A stretch of DNA of 48,032 bases from DATFJT01 sp965230755 (GCA_965230755.1 CBDDLT010000018.1:1-48032), one strand, 5' to 3'. Positions 1-10,482 are shown, numbered from the stretch's first letter. Translations and numbers: made by a program. The notes: generated by a model from the sequence alone, not told the origin.

Positions 1-1
1 C

Positions 2-3000
2 TATGCTGTTAATCAAGATCCTGTAACAATGTGTTTGTCCGAGACGGTAAGCATGGAACTCGTAGTTTATCCCTACCCTATGTGGAATCCAATTGGTCCT
101 TTTGAACTTTGTTCTACACCGGGCACCAATTCATTACTTATTGACCTAACAGAAAACGATGAAGCTATTGTAGGCTTAGATGGTAGAGTCGAATGGTTTT
201 TAGATGATCTAGCAACTAATCCTGTAGTAACCCCGACCATGGTTAATCTGATGGCCCCAGGTAATACCTACTACACCCAGGTATACGGCCCTGAACCAGG
301 TAATTGTCTTGGACCAATCGTAGAAGTAGAATTCATATTAAATATGAGCCCGTTTGCAAATGAGCCTGAAGAAAAAGAGATATGTGTTGACCCTGATTTA
401 ACCACGGTAATCATAGACCTTACCCAATACAATGATGAGATATACATAGGCGGGCAAATCAGTTGGTTTACGGATATAGGCTTGACCAATCTCATCCCTA
501 ACCCAGAGGAATACATGGCCACACGTACACTTACCGAAGTATATGCACGAGTGGAGGAAAACGGATGTTTTAGCAATACCGTAGTACTGAGATTCGTCGA
601 ATTGGAGCAACCTGAGGCTAATGATGCGTCTATTGATGGCTGTGATGATGGGTCAGGCTTTGCCACCTTTGACCTTACTACCATCAATAACTTAGTCAAT
701 GGCGGTACCGGACTTCCGGTAATCTACTACGAAGAATTCGATGGAGAATTTTTGAGCTCCATCATTGGTGATCCGGACAATTATTACACGGATAGAACCA
801 CGATTTTTGCTGTTGTAGACAACGGAGATTGTACTTCGAATGTGGTTACGATTACATTGAATATTCTCAATAATGCTGAATTATTGGATATATCCCCCAT
901 ATCTGTCTGTGCTGATGAAAATGGCCAAGCTCGAATTAATCTATTGTCTTACGAGGCAGACATGTTAGACGGACAACCAGGAACCATTACTTGGTTCTTG
1001 GAAGATCAAGTTAATTTGGTACAGTTCCCTGACTCAGTTATCATTACAGGTGATAGCATTTTTGTTGCTCAAGCCGGTTCTGGAACCTCTTGTGCCAGTG
1101 ATCCTGTATCCATTCTATTTACATTGTCGAATGGCATTAATCACTCAACTCCAAATAATCCTTACCTTCTATGCCCTGATCCCACTACCGGGCTTGCTTT
1201 GATTGACCTAGAGTCCTTTATCGATTCGATATATAATGGCACAGGAACTGGTGTATGGACGGAAACCAATGGGGATACCATCGATCTTACCATGGATTAT
1301 TTCAGCACTTTGCCAACGACCCTTAATTTGTATTTGACCGAAGGATTATGTGAGTCGGGCATGATCGTGTTTGAATTTGAGGAACGGCCAAGTTTCAGAA
1401 TCAATGACGCTTCCTTAACAGCTTGTGATGATGGAAGCGGCAACGCATTATTCGATCTTACTCTTGCAGAAAATGATATTTTTAACGATCCGAATGCCTC
1501 GTTTACCTATTACCAAGACTTGACGCTGACCAATATTATTAATAGTCCTGGCAATTATTCATCAACCGGTGGAAGTGTTTATGTCATAGTTGAAATAGAT
1601 GCCTGTTCTGCCGGACCCGCAGAATTGGTTCTAAATGTAATATCCTCAGCACAAGCCTGTCCTTCCAGTTTGGACACTTGTGGCATGAACGGTATGATTA
1701 CCTTAAACTTGTTGAACTTCAACAATGAAGTTAATTGTGGGATGGGAACAAGCGTATTTGTTACCTGGTATGACGATCCACTGGCAACATCAGAAATTAC
1801 TGCACCGAGCAATTATACAACAGGAGGTGGTAGTGTGTGGTTTATTGTCGGTACCGGAATCTGTGCAAGTGATACTTTGGAATTTCCGATTACAATTAAC
1901 CCTCAGCCCTCTTCTTTTCCGGATACTCTGGAGTCTTGCGATGATGGAAATGGCATGGGAATATTCGACCTTACACAGGCCAATAATGTAGTAAATGGTG
2001 GCACCGGAAGCTCCGTATCCTGGTTCGAGAATATTAACCTGACGAACGCCATTGTAAATCAGGCCAATTATTCTGCCTCGGATCAAACTATCGTATATGC
2101 AACCGTTACCGCCAATGGATGTGTTTCCGAGCCTGCCGAAATTTTGTTGACCATTATTGACGAACCCAGTTTTATGGTCCCAAGCATAGACACCTGTGGG
2201 GATGCCAATGGTTCTATTACTTTGGATTTAACACAATACGATGATATTATTAATTCAAGTGGGCAAGTCAATTGGTACATAGATATGAATGGAAACATTC
2301 CGATTGCGGATCCGACCAATTTCTTCACGGTTTCTGCGACCATCTACGCTCAAGTAGATATTAATGGATGCCTGTCGCCTTTGACTCCGGTTCCTTTGGT
2401 TATACGGGCGTGTTCCTGTACAACTCAAGCGGCGGAACTTATTCCTTCTATGGTTGATGTTTGTCTTCCGGATAATTTAATAATGGATACTATTCCAGGT
2501 ACTCTGGTTTTAGAATCTGGCGATGCATGGCAGTTTGTTCTACATGACGGTGATGCCAATAACTTGGGCAACATTTTGGATAGAAACAATACGGGAGTTT
2601 TCCTTTATAACCCTACATACAATTTGGGAGATACTTACTTTGTCCACGTCATTGCAGGACCACTTGATGGGTCGAATAACATAGATGTCAATGACGATTG
2701 TTTTGATATCAGTGATACTGGTATTCCAGTAAGGTTCTTTGAGCCTGCAACAGTTGATTCCGAACCACTTTATTTCGAAATATGTGAAGGCGATGTACTC
2801 ACCATTGATTTAGAATTTAATCTGGCCGGATATTCCTATTCTTTTGATCTTTTTAATTCGACTACCGGTGCAAACCAGTCCATTTTCACCGGAATTTTGA
2901 TGGATCGTAATTTCCAGTTGATCTTGAATAACCCGGATCCGGGAAGGTATGAATTGAGGAATATACAATACATCGGTGTCGATTGTATGGATCCTAACTT

Positions 3001-4921
3001 TACCAAAGAGATTATTATTGACGTTATCACTACTGTCCAAGCCAGTGAATCTTCAATTACCTGTGATTCTACCAACAATTTTTATATCGTTGAGATATTA
3101 TTGACTGGAGGCAATGACCCAACTGATTATATCATATCTCCTTTATCAACGCACACGGGAACATTCGTCAATGATAGTATCTTCCGAAGTGATCCGATAC
3201 CAGTTGACGAACAATCAATTTTTGGTTTTTCTGGGATTTGCGGTGGTGGAACTTCGAGCATACAAGTACCGCCTCAAGACTGTAGTGAACTATGTGCTAC
3301 AGATGCAGGAAGTATCGAATTGGATACTTCAATGGCCTGTACTGCTGATTTCTTCACCATTTCAGAAATGGACAATATACTCGACAATGATGATGTGGTT
3401 TATTTTGTCATTCACGACGATCCGGATCTATTCGCCAGTGGCTTTAGGATTGTTCAAACTACTAGAGAAATATTCTATGATCCCAGCCTTGTGATCGGGC
3501 AAACCTATTATGTCACCATGGTCGTTGGAAATGGAGATCCCAATGGGGTCTTTGACATTAACGATCCGTGTCTTGATATTTCGAACACGATGTCCATTAT
3601 GTTTTTACCGAATGTGCAAGTCGATTTATTTATAGTGGATAATTCTATTTGTTTAGGAGATAGCGTGGCGCTCAGTTTTGGTATTAGCGGGACTCTGCGA
3701 ATGGATATCCAACTGCAAGGACCGGACGGAATTGTTAATTTAACTGATGTTGGAAATAACGATGTATTCAATTTTTACTCAGAGCGTTCGGGAGAATGGG
3801 AAATCATCGATATTCTAACGCCAACTAACTGCCTGGAGATCGGCGATGCCCAAGAGGTGAACATAAGTAATTTAAGTGCAGGCTTAGATATTCTGACAGA
3901 TTTCGACGGTTATGAAATAAGCTGCGGTGGCTTAAATGACGGTGCCATTAGAGTCTTGCCGATGAATGGAGTCGAACCTTATGTCTACCAGTGGTCTGAC
4001 GGAGCTACCGGATTCGAAAGAAGCAATTTATTTGCAGGAACATACACAGTCTCTGTTACTGATGCAGGAGGCTGTATAGATAGTGCCCAAGTGACGCTTA
4101 CCGAGCCAACTCCTATTCAGTTAATTGCCAGTGCCTCTGACCCGGAATGCTTCGGCGGAGAAAACGGATCTATATTTATTGAAGATGTTCAAGGTGGTTC
4201 CGGAGTAGATTATAGGGCAGCTTTGAATGGCTTCGTCCTTGAAACTATCAATCCCGATAGCTTACCTTATGAAATAGAGAACTTAGGATCGAATTTCTAT
4301 GAGGTGGGAATATTCGACAGCAATAACTGCTATAGTTCTGTGGATATAGAATTGGCTAGTCCTCCATCTCGTACCATTAATATTAATCGAAATGCTCTGC
4401 CAGGAGATAGTATCGTCAATCTGGGAGAAACAGTACAGCTAGAAGTACAAAGTCCATTCGACTTTGACTCTATTCAATGGGAAACGGAATTTGATTTTGA
4501 CTGTGTCAACCCACCAGTCTGTGATATCATTAGAATTGCACCGTTAAGAGATGGCTTTGTCAATGTATCTGCTATCGATGAAGATGGATGTCCTGCCACG
4601 GCTTCTATATTCATTTCAGTCAATACGGAAAGAAGGGTATTTGCACCGGGAAGTTTTTCGCCCAATGCTGATGGCAACAATGATTTTTTCACACTGTATT
4701 CAACGCAAATCGCGAATATCAATCGTATGGAAGTATATGATAGATGGGGCAACCAGGTATGGCTCAACGAGAATTTCCAAGCCAATATTGAAAATCTGGG
4801 TTGGGATGGCACTTATCGGGGAGAAGAGTTGAATCCAGCGGTATTCGTCTGGCTAGCTGAAATAGAACTGATAGACAATACAACTAGAATTTTTAGGGGT
4901 GATGTCAGCCTTATTCGATAA
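2..4921 (+). CDS. Giant T9SS-secreted repeat protein, 5'-partial
   Basis: The reading frame is open from base 2, so the gene starts before the window and the ATG at 29 is internal. Numbering from that ATG, about ten degenerate units of roughly 80-90 residues fill the first ~800 residues. They share a CDDGSG..FDLT-type opening, a tryptophan strand (W[FY].D..L) and a YA.V..NGC.S ending, and look like Ig-like or PKD-like beta modules. A different beta region follows, holding two copies of a unit with D..C.DIS near its end. Two SprB-type repeats lie near residues 1293-1360 and 1371-1440. The end, from about residue 1537 (VFAPGSFSPNADGNNDFF), is a gliding-motility-associated type B T9SS sorting domain (CHU_C). 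It is inferred to be a cell-surface or secreted adhesin. The composition is strongly acidic and Cys-containing. It ends 19 bases before the PhoX-like gene. The exact function is unknown. Confidence 0.9.
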   Translation, partial: YAVNQDPVTMCLSETVSMELVVYPYPMWNPIGPFELCSTPGTNSLLIDLTENDEAIVGLDGRVEWFLDDLATNPVVTPTMVNLMAPGNTYYTQVYGPEPGNCLGPIVEVEFILNMSPFANEPEEKEICVDPDLTTVIIDLTQYNDEIYIGGQISWFTDIGLTNLIPNPEEYMATRTLTEVYARVEENGCFSNTVVLRFVELEQPEANDASIDGCDDGSGFATFDLTTINNLVNGGTGLPVIYYEEFDGEFLSSIIGDPDNYYTDRTTIFAVVDNGDCTSNVVTITLNILNNAELLDISPISVCADENGQARINLLSYEADMLDGQPGTITWFLEDQVNLVQFPDSVIITGDSIFVAQAGSGTSCASDPVSILFTLSNGINHSTPNNPYLLCPDPTTGLALIDLESFIDSIYNGTGTGVWTETNGDTIDLTMDYFSTLPTTLNLYLTEGLCESGMIVFEFEERPSFRINDASLTACDDGSGNALFDLTLAENDIFNDPNASFTYYQDLTLTNIINSPGNYSSTGGSVYVIVEIDACSAGPAELVLNVISSAQACPSSLDTCGMNGMITLNLLNFNNEVNCGMGTSVFVTWYDDPLATSEITAPSNYTTGGGSVWFIVGTGICASDTLEFPITINPQPSSFPDTLESCDDGNGMGIFDLTQANNVVNGGTGSSVSWFENINLTNAIVNQANYSASDQTIVYATVTANGCVSEPAEILLTIIDEPSFMVPSIDTCGDANGSITLDLTQYDDIINSSGQVNWYIDMNGNIPIADPTNFFTVSATIYAQVDINGCLSPLTPVPLVIRACSCTTQAAELIPSMVDVCLPDNLIMDTIPGTLVLESGDAWQFVLHDGDANNLGNILDRNNTGVFLYNPTYNLGDTYFVHVIAGPLDGSNNIDVNDDCFDISDTGIPVRFFEPATVDSEPLYFEICEGDVLTIDLEFNLAGYSYSFDLFNSTTGANQSIFTGILMDRNFQLILNNPDPGRYELRNIQYIGVDCMDPNFTKEIIIDVITTVQASESSITCDSTNNFYIVEILLTGGNDPTDYIISPLSTHTGTFVNDSIFRSDPIPVDEQSIFGFSGICGGGTSSIQVPPQDCSELCATDAGSIELDTSMACTADFFTISEMDNILDNDDVVYFVIHDDPDLFASGFRIVQTTREIFYDPSLVIGQTYYVTMVVGNGDPNGVFDINDPCLDISNTMSIMFLPNVQVDLFIVDNSICLGDSVALSFGISGTLRMDIQLQGPDGIVNLTDVGNNDVFNFYSERSGEWEIIDILTPTNCLEIGDAQEVNISNLSAGLDILTDFDGYEISCGGLNDGAIRVLPMNGVEPYVYQWSDGATGFERSNLFAGTYTVSVTDAGGCIDSAQVTLTEPTPIQLIASASDPECFGGENGSIFIEDVQGGSGVDYRAALNGFVLETINPDSLPYEIENLGSNFYEVGIFDSNNCYSSVDIELASPPSRTININRNALPGDSIVNLGETVQLEVQSPFDFDSIQWETEFDFDCVNPPVCDIIRIAPLRDGFVNVSAIDEDGCPATASIFISVNTERRVFAPGSFSPNADGNNDFFTLYSTQIANINRMEVYDRWGNQVWLNENFQANIENLGWDGTYRGEELNPAVFVWLAEIELIDNTTRIFRGDVSLIR

Positions 4922-4940
4922 AACTTAAAACCTTCATTTT

Positions 4941-6611
4941 ATGTCTTTGAATTCGGGAAGAAGAACTTTTTTAAGTCTCTTTTCCAAAGCTGTATTGAGC
5001 AGCACTTTGATTCCGCCATTTTTAAGTTCTTGTGGTAATTATCCAAACCGAGTAATACTAGAGGGAATCAACTCTAAGACCATAGATTTTTTGAGATCCG
5101 TTCCGGTTATTCCTGTCGATCCCACGGACAAAGATGATCTGATTCTCGCCCAAGGCTTGAATTATCAAAAAATCATTTCTTGGGAAGACCCAATTTCTAA
5201 AAACGACTATTTCGGATATAACAATGATTTCACTTGTTTCGTCCCTCTAGGAGATAGCAAGGAAGAGGGACTGCTATGGGTCAATCACGAGTATGTCAAT
5301 TCCTTTTTCATCAATGATCTGGACTGGGGAGACAAAAAGACTAAGGAACAAGTAGAAAAAGAGATGTACAATGTGGGAGGTTCCATTGTTCACATTAAAA
5401 AGAAGGATGGAAAATGGCTGGTGATCGAAGACAGCGAGTACAACAGACGCATTACCGGATTGACGCCTATTCCACTGAACTGGGATGAGCCCTTGGCCGG
5501 AAAAAGCACAGTGATGGGGACTAATAGCAATTGCTCCGGAGGCCTAACTCCATGGGGTACGATATTGACCTGCGAAGAAAATTTTCAGGATTATTTTGGT
5601 GAATTGAAGTACGAGAACAACCAAGTTGTAGAGCGTACAAAAGGACCTTACCAATGGCAGGACTACTATCCGTTTCCCTCGGAACACTACGGATGGGTGG
5701 TAGAAGTAGATCCAATCACAGGAAATGCACAAAAGCACATTGCGTTGGGAAGATTTAGCCACGAATGCTGCACCTTGTATCGATTGGATGATGATCGAAT
5801 CGTTGCCTATAGTGGAGATGACAAAAAGAATGAATTCATCTATAAATTTGTCAGCTCTAAACCGAATTCTCTAAAGGAGGGAACGCTATATGTTGCAGAT
5901 ACGATCAATGGCAAATGGTTATCACTGAACCTGGAAGAAAGTGAGCTTCTTAAAAAACATTTCCTCAGCCAAACCGAAGTATTAATTCGATGTCGTGAGG
6001 CTGCTAGAATTGTGGGTGCAACTCCGCAGAACCGACCGGAAGATATAGAGATCGACCCTCTTACTGGAGAAGTGTACATCGCCTTGACCAATAACAGCAA
6101 AGTAGACGACGATCACGGCTCCATTCTTAAAATAGATGAGCTAGGAGACTACAGTTCTGATAGTTTCAAATCTGAAACCTTCATTTCAGGTGGTACGGAA
6201 TCCGGATTGACTTGCCCGGATAATTTGTGTTTCGATCTCGCAGGCAATTTATGGGTATGTTCAGACATGTCTACTAGTAAAATGAATAATCCTAAGGGGC
6301 CATATTATCCGGATTTTAAGAACAATGCTTTGTTTGTGATTCCACGTCATGGAGCAATGGCTGGTAGACCGATTCAGGTAGCCAGTGCGCCGAGAGATGC
6401 GGAATTGACGGGGCCCTGGTTCAGCCCCGATTTCAAAACACTCTTCATAAGTGTTCAGCACCCAGGAGAAAAATCTACTCGAGGTGATTTGACCAGCCAT
6501 TGGCCAGCTAATGACGGTGTGAGTATGCCTCGACCTTCAGTAATCGCTATTGAAGGAGATTTACTTGATAAATTCATGTATTTGGACAAGATGGTAATGA
6601 CCCATGGCTAG
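4941..6611 (+). CDS. PhoX-family (DUF839) protein, probable Tat-exported phosphatase-like lipoprotein
   Basis: The 556-residue protein begins with a twin-arginine-like motif (RR at 7-8, GRRTFLSLF), a hydrophobic stretch and a lipobox-like LSSC with Cys31, suggesting folded export and lipid anchoring. The body resembles PhoX/DUF839 proteins. Recognisable stretches are a GLLWVNHEY segment, GGSIVHI, CSGGLTPWGTILTCEENF, HYGWVVEVDP, GRFSHECC and GDDKKNEFIYKF. PhoX members are periplasmic calcium/iron phosphatases with a Tat signal. The CEEN segment and His/Glu-rich blades match that fold. The gene follows the giant T9SS gene with a 19-base gap and could be co-transcribed with it. Phosphatase activity is inferred from family, and many DUF839 proteins are uncharacterised. 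Confidence 0.85.
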   Translation: MSLNSGRRTFLSLFSKAVLSSTLIPPFLSSCGNYPNRVILEGINSKTIDFLRSVPVIPVDPTDKDDLILAQGLNYQKIISWEDPISKNDYFGYNNDFTCFVPLGDSKEEGLLWVNHEYVNSFFINDLDWGDKKTKEQVEKEMYNVGGSIVHIKKKDGKWLVIEDSEYNRRITGLTPIPLNWDEPLAGKSTVMGTNSNCSGGLTPWGTILTCEENFQDYFGELKYENNQVVERTKGPYQWQDYYPFPSEHYGWVVEVDPITGNAQKHIALGRFSHECCTLYRLDDDRIVAYSGDDKKNEFIYKFVSSKPNSLKEGTLYVADTINGKWLSLNLEESELLKKHFLSQTEVLIRCREAARIVGATPQNRPEDIEIDPLTGEVYIALTNNSKVDDDHGSILKIDELGDYSSDSFKSETFISGGTESGLTCPDNLCFDLAGNLWVCSDMSTSKMNNPKGPYYPDFKNNALFVIPRHGAMAGRPIQVASAPRDAELTGPWFSPDFKTLFISVQHPGEKSTRGDLTSHWPANDGVSMPRPSVIAIEGDLLDKFMYLDKMVMTHG

Positions 6612-6614
6612 GAA

Positions 6615-8042
6615 TCATATCGATTTTGTCTTTTGAAGCCGATATAAGATCAAGCCTTTTTTGAAGCGCTTGTCCAAGATGTAATCTTCAGATATTAAAG
6701 GGTCTATCCACTTTCGAGATGACTTATCATCTTCAATCAGAATATATGGGGCATAAGGATTCTTGAACTTATCCAGCTCTTTTTGGACATTGATTCCCAG
6801 GGTTTTGATATGAAAATCCTTGAACAGAAGACTGGAATGCACATAAGGTGTACGAGGCTTTTGTTGACGAACAAAATTAATGACTGTAGAAGTATTGATC
6901 GGCAAGACTTCTACATCAGGACCGCTCTTTTCATTGATGTATTCAAGAATTTGAGCATGCGGATCTTCTTCTAAGAAGTAATCAAAGTAATTGAATATAG
7001 CCGTAGCCCCTGCCACCATCAGTAAGATCGCCAGGCTTTTAGTTTTAAATTTTTCTATCATCGAATATTCCCCTATTGCTCCTGCAAGTAAGCATAGTGC
7101 AGGAAAACACTGGATCGTATAATGATCGAAGAACCTTCCGGTCAATTGACATGCCAGCAAGCCACCCAATAGCCATATTAACGAGACCGCTTTCGCATCC
7201 CGGTTGACTTTTTTCGAAAATAACGCCCAATAAAATGGTATGCAATAAGCCAAATAACGAACATGGAAATCCAAAAGAAAATCCATTCTATCCCACAAGC
7301 CTACCGATCCTGAATAATTCCCAGGAGCGATATAAGTAATAAACTTGAAAGCCTCCCAATTATCGGAAAACCAGAAATACAAATTGACCAAGGCAAATGG
7401 AAGTACGAAAGCAGTAAATGCCAGGACTATCTGTCCTAGAAATCGTGAGAAGACTGCAATCGAAAATTGGCGATATCCCATAAAGAAATACAAGTGTAAT
7501 CCACTCAAAACCAAAAAATCCGTCAAAGACAAATACTTTATACCAAATGAAACACCAATCAATAATGCCGCTATTAGCAAGCCTCTGGACGTTCTGTTCT
7601 GTAAATAAAAGTAAAAACCCATCACGGTGAACAAATTCATCCAATGTTCCAAATTGAAAGAAAGTGCATGATGAAAAAGATTGATCACAATAAATAGAAT
7701 CCCAGCCAAAAGAGCTGAAAAATCATTCAAGCTTAAGTTCCTGGATATTCGATAAATGAAAAAGGCAGTTACTCCAATTATAAGCGCTAAAAAAAAGCGA
7801 TAAAGCGGAATACATATCCCAAAGAGTTCATAAAGCATAGAGAACAACCATAAACCCAATGGAGGCTTTAAGTCGATTAGATCCACATAAAGTATAGCAC
7901 CTTCCGATAATTGTTGCGCAAAAACCAGATAGGTGGATTCGTCGTGATCCAAAACCGTATCGAAAAAAGTAAAGAACCGGGAAATAACCGCAAGCAGAAT
8001 GAAAATCCAAAGTGCATGCTTATGTTGGATATTCCATTTCAT
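6615..8042 (-). CDS. Multi-pass membrane glycosyltransferase, GT39/PMT-like
   Basis: A polytopic membrane protein of about 475 residues. The first loop has the acidic HDESTYLVFAQ motif, and DLKPPLGLWLFSML follows, typical of the polyprenyl-phosphate-sugar-dependent GT39/ArnT-like (PMT_2) family. In these enzymes the first-loop Asp/Glu is catalytic. Roughly ten hydrophobic segments follow, then a soluble C-terminal domain of about 110 residues. The reading frame extends up to an ATG at 8093, but the ATG at 8042 gives a normal start (MKWNIQHKHALWIF, positive residues then the first membrane helix) and is preferred. It would move a sugar from a lipid carrier onto protein or lipid at the outer face of the inner membrane; the acceptor is unknown. 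It converges with the PhoX-like gene, with 3 bases between the stops. Confidence 0.8.
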   Translation of the reverse strand: MKWNIQHKHALWIFILLAVISRFFTFFDTVLDHDESTYLVFAQQLSEGAILYVDLIDLKPPLGLWLFSMLYELFGICIPLYRFFLALIIGVTAFFIYRISRNLSLNDFSALLAGILFIVINLFHHALSFNLEHWMNLFTVMGFYFYLQNRTSRGLLIAALLIGVSFGIKYLSLTDFLVLSGLHLYFFMGYRQFSIAVFSRFLGQIVLAFTAFVLPFALVNLYFWFSDNWEAFKFITYIAPGNYSGSVGLWDRMDFLLDFHVRYLAYCIPFYWALFSKKVNRDAKAVSLIWLLGGLLACQLTGRFFDHYTIQCFPALCLLAGAIGEYSMIEKFKTKSLAILLMVAGATAIFNYFDYFLEEDPHAQILEYINEKSGPDVEVLPINTSTVINFVRQQKPRTPYVHSSLLFKDFHIKTLGINVQKELDKFKNPYAPYILIEDDKSSRKWIDPLISEDYILDKRFKKGLILYRLQKTKSI

Positions 8043-8223
8043 CTGTTTAAAATTTTTTGCTTTGCAGAAATCTGCAAAAAATTTATAATACATTCAGGAA
8101 CTCGCATGTATTTGTTTTAATCATTCCCCAGTGAGTAGTTTTTGATTAAAAAAATTCATGCTCGTTTCATCTACTTAAAATTTTTCCGCGACTAAAATAA
8201 GCTGAAATTTCCTACTCATTTTA

Positions 8224-10062
8224 TTACTCAATGCTGATGTACCTGATATGCGTAAAATAATCCTTTGAGAAAAAAGGAATATCCCTCTGATCGTAATAGG
8301 TTCCATCCTGATAAATAGGACTATTGATCCATACATTGCAAGGCTGATCCGGTATTTTAGCCCAGTCACTGGTAATTTTTGCTTTCGAAATTCCATCAAT
8401 GAAGAATTCCACATATTTAGGATCCCATAGAATCTCGAACAAATGATAGTCGTCAAAAAAATCAGGATATAGTGCCTCATATTTAGGATAATTCAGTTGA
8501 AATTCGTTGTAACGGTCAATCAAATCATCCCCCTCTAGCTTTAGATCTTTGCCTGGTTTTACCAGTACATTTTCATCCCGCATATAATCCACAATGCTGT
8601 AATTGGCAAATCCTATGTCCTTCCACTTCTCCTCGTATATCTTGGTCCAAATTTCAATATCAATTTCATAGGGTTGTTTTTTCTTATCGTTGAGTAAATG
8701 ATTGTACGGATTGCCTGGAATGGAGTCAGCCCTTCGATGTCTTTTCTGGTAGAGCCAAATATTGTGAATGATTCCAGTCGGGGTAGAGGCCTTATTTCTG
8801 ATCTGAGCCAGTTTAGCTACAATTTTTACTTTCCCATACTGAAATTCGGGCATGAATTTGAACTCTCCCCAAGTCTTTTGTCTCTTTTCCTCATTCGACC
8901 CTGGAATCCTAAGAAATATTCCGTCTTTTGTTAAAGTCACATTATCATCCCTGTTCCCATACTCCACCTTTACTCGAGGGATATCCTTTAAGGCCCCATG
9001 AAAAAAGGAATCTGCGGACCAATCATCCCAAATAATATCTTTAGACATTATTGAATCTCCCGGAGCACACCCATCGCATAAGGGTTTGTGATCTCTTTCT
9101 GCCAGGAAATAGACCCAGCCCGGTTCTAATATATTCGCCCCATCAAACTTCTCATTGAGCAACTTAAATCTGAAATGCCCGGATGGGATATAGGCTAAGT
9201 TCGAATCCCAGAAAGACCTATCATTCTTCAGAAGTTCCTTCTGTATTTCTGCAAATGGATTTTTTTGCCACAACACAATGCTATCTCGCCAAACGGGAGG
9301 TGTCTGATCCTCTTCCTTGACCCACAGCATAAACTCGTAATCACCAGTTCTAGCAGGGCCGTACAGGCCGGTTCTATCATAGGAATCATCTTTTGGATCT
9401 TTCCCGATGATATAGGGCAAGTAGAATGTATCGTTGGCACCCGCCTCGAGGGTCACATTCCGACCTTTGCTGGATCCAAAATAATTCGTTCTATAGTTTT
9501 CTTCTCCCTCTAACTCAATAGAAGAGTCTGTAGGAAACCAATAACTCGTATTCTGATAAAACATCCGTAAATTAATATCCAGAGCACTATCCGTTTTATT
9601 AAGAAGCTCTACCCTAGCCCGTGCATATTGCTTTCTTTCACATGGATCCGGATAAGCTATATTGGCGTAGTAATAATACTCGGGTTGATACTTGCAAAGG
9701 TATCGATGGGTGTATTGGTAACGCTGATTCAATTCCTGGTCAAGAGGATAAAACTTAACGGACCATTGGTCGGTTTCGATTTGCTTGAGTTCTTCACCGA
9801 AAGATCCTTTGGGCACATCCAATTTGTAGACATATTGCGGAACCTTAGTCAGCCCAAATTCATTCAATTGGTTCTTTGGCTCTTCAAATAAAGGGTCAAA
9901 AACAGACCAATTTTTACTATTTACCGGCGGTGGGTCGAAAGATCCAAAGTAATACGGAAAATAACCTTGTCTATGCTCTACTTCTCTTTCGCATGAAAGC
10001 AAAAGAAGAAATACCGAGCAAAACAGCAAGTAAAATACCAGAGGCTTCCCCGACGAAATCAT
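8224..10062 (-). CDS. GH16-fold lipoprotein, putative glycoside hydrolase with long N-terminal region
   Basis: The 612-residue protein starts with a lipoprotein signal (lipobox LLSC, Cys24). The C-terminal ~240 residues look like a family 16 jelly roll: GEFKFMPEFQYGKVKIVAKL, the motif EIDIE at about 466-470 matching the GH16 catalytic E-x-D-x-E, and later HLFEILWDPKYVEFFIDG, the usual strand pair. Catalytic residues appear intact. The first ~350 residues are beta-rich with many aromatic residues, which may be an accessory or carbohydrate-binding region; I do not recognise its family. It is predicted to be surface- or periplasm-anchored and to act on a beta-glucan or galactan; the substrate cannot be told. 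It begins 3 bases after the stop of the small membrane-protein gene, so the two are very likely one operon. Confidence 0.75.
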   Translation of the reverse strand: MISSGKPLVFYLLFCSVFLLLLSCEREVEHRQGYFPYYFGSFDPPPVNSKNWSVFDPLFEEPKNQLNEFGLTKVPQYVYKLDVPKGSFGEELKQIETDQWSVKFYPLDQELNQRYQYTHRYLCKYQPEYYYYANIAYPDPCERKQYARARVELLNKTDSALDINLRMFYQNTSYWFPTDSSIELEGEENYRTNYFGSSKGRNVTLEAGANDTFYLPYIIGKDPKDDSYDRTGLYGPARTGDYEFMLWVKEEDQTPPVWRDSIVLWQKNPFAEIQKELLKNDRSFWDSNLAYIPSGHFRFKLLNEKFDGANILEPGWVYFLAERDHKPLCDGCAPGDSIMSKDIIWDDWSADSFFHGALKDIPRVKVEYGNRDDNVTLTKDGIFLRIPGSNEEKRQKTWGEFKFMPEFQYGKVKIVAKLAQIRNKASTPTGIIHNIWLYQKRHRRADSIPGNPYNHLLNDKKKQPYEIDIEIWTKIYEEKWKDIGFANYSIVDYMRDENVLVKPGKDLKLEGDDLIDRYNEFQLNYPKYEALYPDFFDDYHLFEILWDPKYVEFFIDGISKAKITSDWAKIPDQPCNVWINSPIYQDGTYYDQRDIPFFSKDYFTHIRYISIE

Positions 10063-10065
10063 CTT

Positions 10066-10482
10066 TTAAAAGGAAACTAATACGAACTTGGAAATTCTAT
10101 ATCCCATATAGAACATAATGGCTGCATAAATCAACCAAGGAATAATCAGTGAGACAAATAAAGAATGAAAATCTGACCATATTTGATTGAGATCCTGTTC
10201 ACTACCTGCCTTAATCTCGACCAACCGCTTGCGAATTTTCATCAAAAACAAATAGGCAGGAGTTAAAAAGAGGAATAGTGCCAGAGAGGCCAATTTTAAA
10301 TACAGAAATGTATTTCCTGGCAGTTTTCTATCAATGAATCTCTGCGGTAGTCGATCCTCAACGCCAAGCAAGGCAAATAAAAAGCCAATGTAAAAAATGA
10401 CTCCAACGATCATGGAGATCAATATTATTTTTCTAAACTTCTCGATGCTTTTAATAGCATTTTCATTTAAAGATGTACTCAT
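10066..10482 (-). CDS. Small integral membrane protein, unknown function
   Basis: This 138-residue protein has three clear hydrophobic helices, near residues 20-41, 60-81 and 107-129, separated by charged loops (RKRLVEIKAGSEQDLNQ). I do not recognise a family. Its stop is 3 bases before the start of the GH16-like lipoprotein gene, so it is probably the first gene of that operon. That link suggests an envelope role but gives no mechanism. An 8-bp inverted repeat lies 27 bases upstream of its start. Confidence 0.7.
   Translation of the reverse strand: MSTSLNENAIKSIEKFRKIILISMIVGVIFYIGFLFALLGVEDRLPQRFIDRKLPGNTFLYLKLASLALFLFLTPAYLFLMKIRKRLVEIKAGSEQDLNQIWSDFHSLFVSLIIPWLIYAAIMFYMGYRISKFVLVSF

Noticed and set aside
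29..31. ATG at 29 as the start of the giant protein
   Set aside because: The frame is open to the window edge and there is no signal peptide, so the gene starts upstream.
1579..2343. Antisense open frames over the giant protein and other SprB-rich genes
   Set aside because: They shadow strongly coding plus-strand repeats, have no start signal and no family features.
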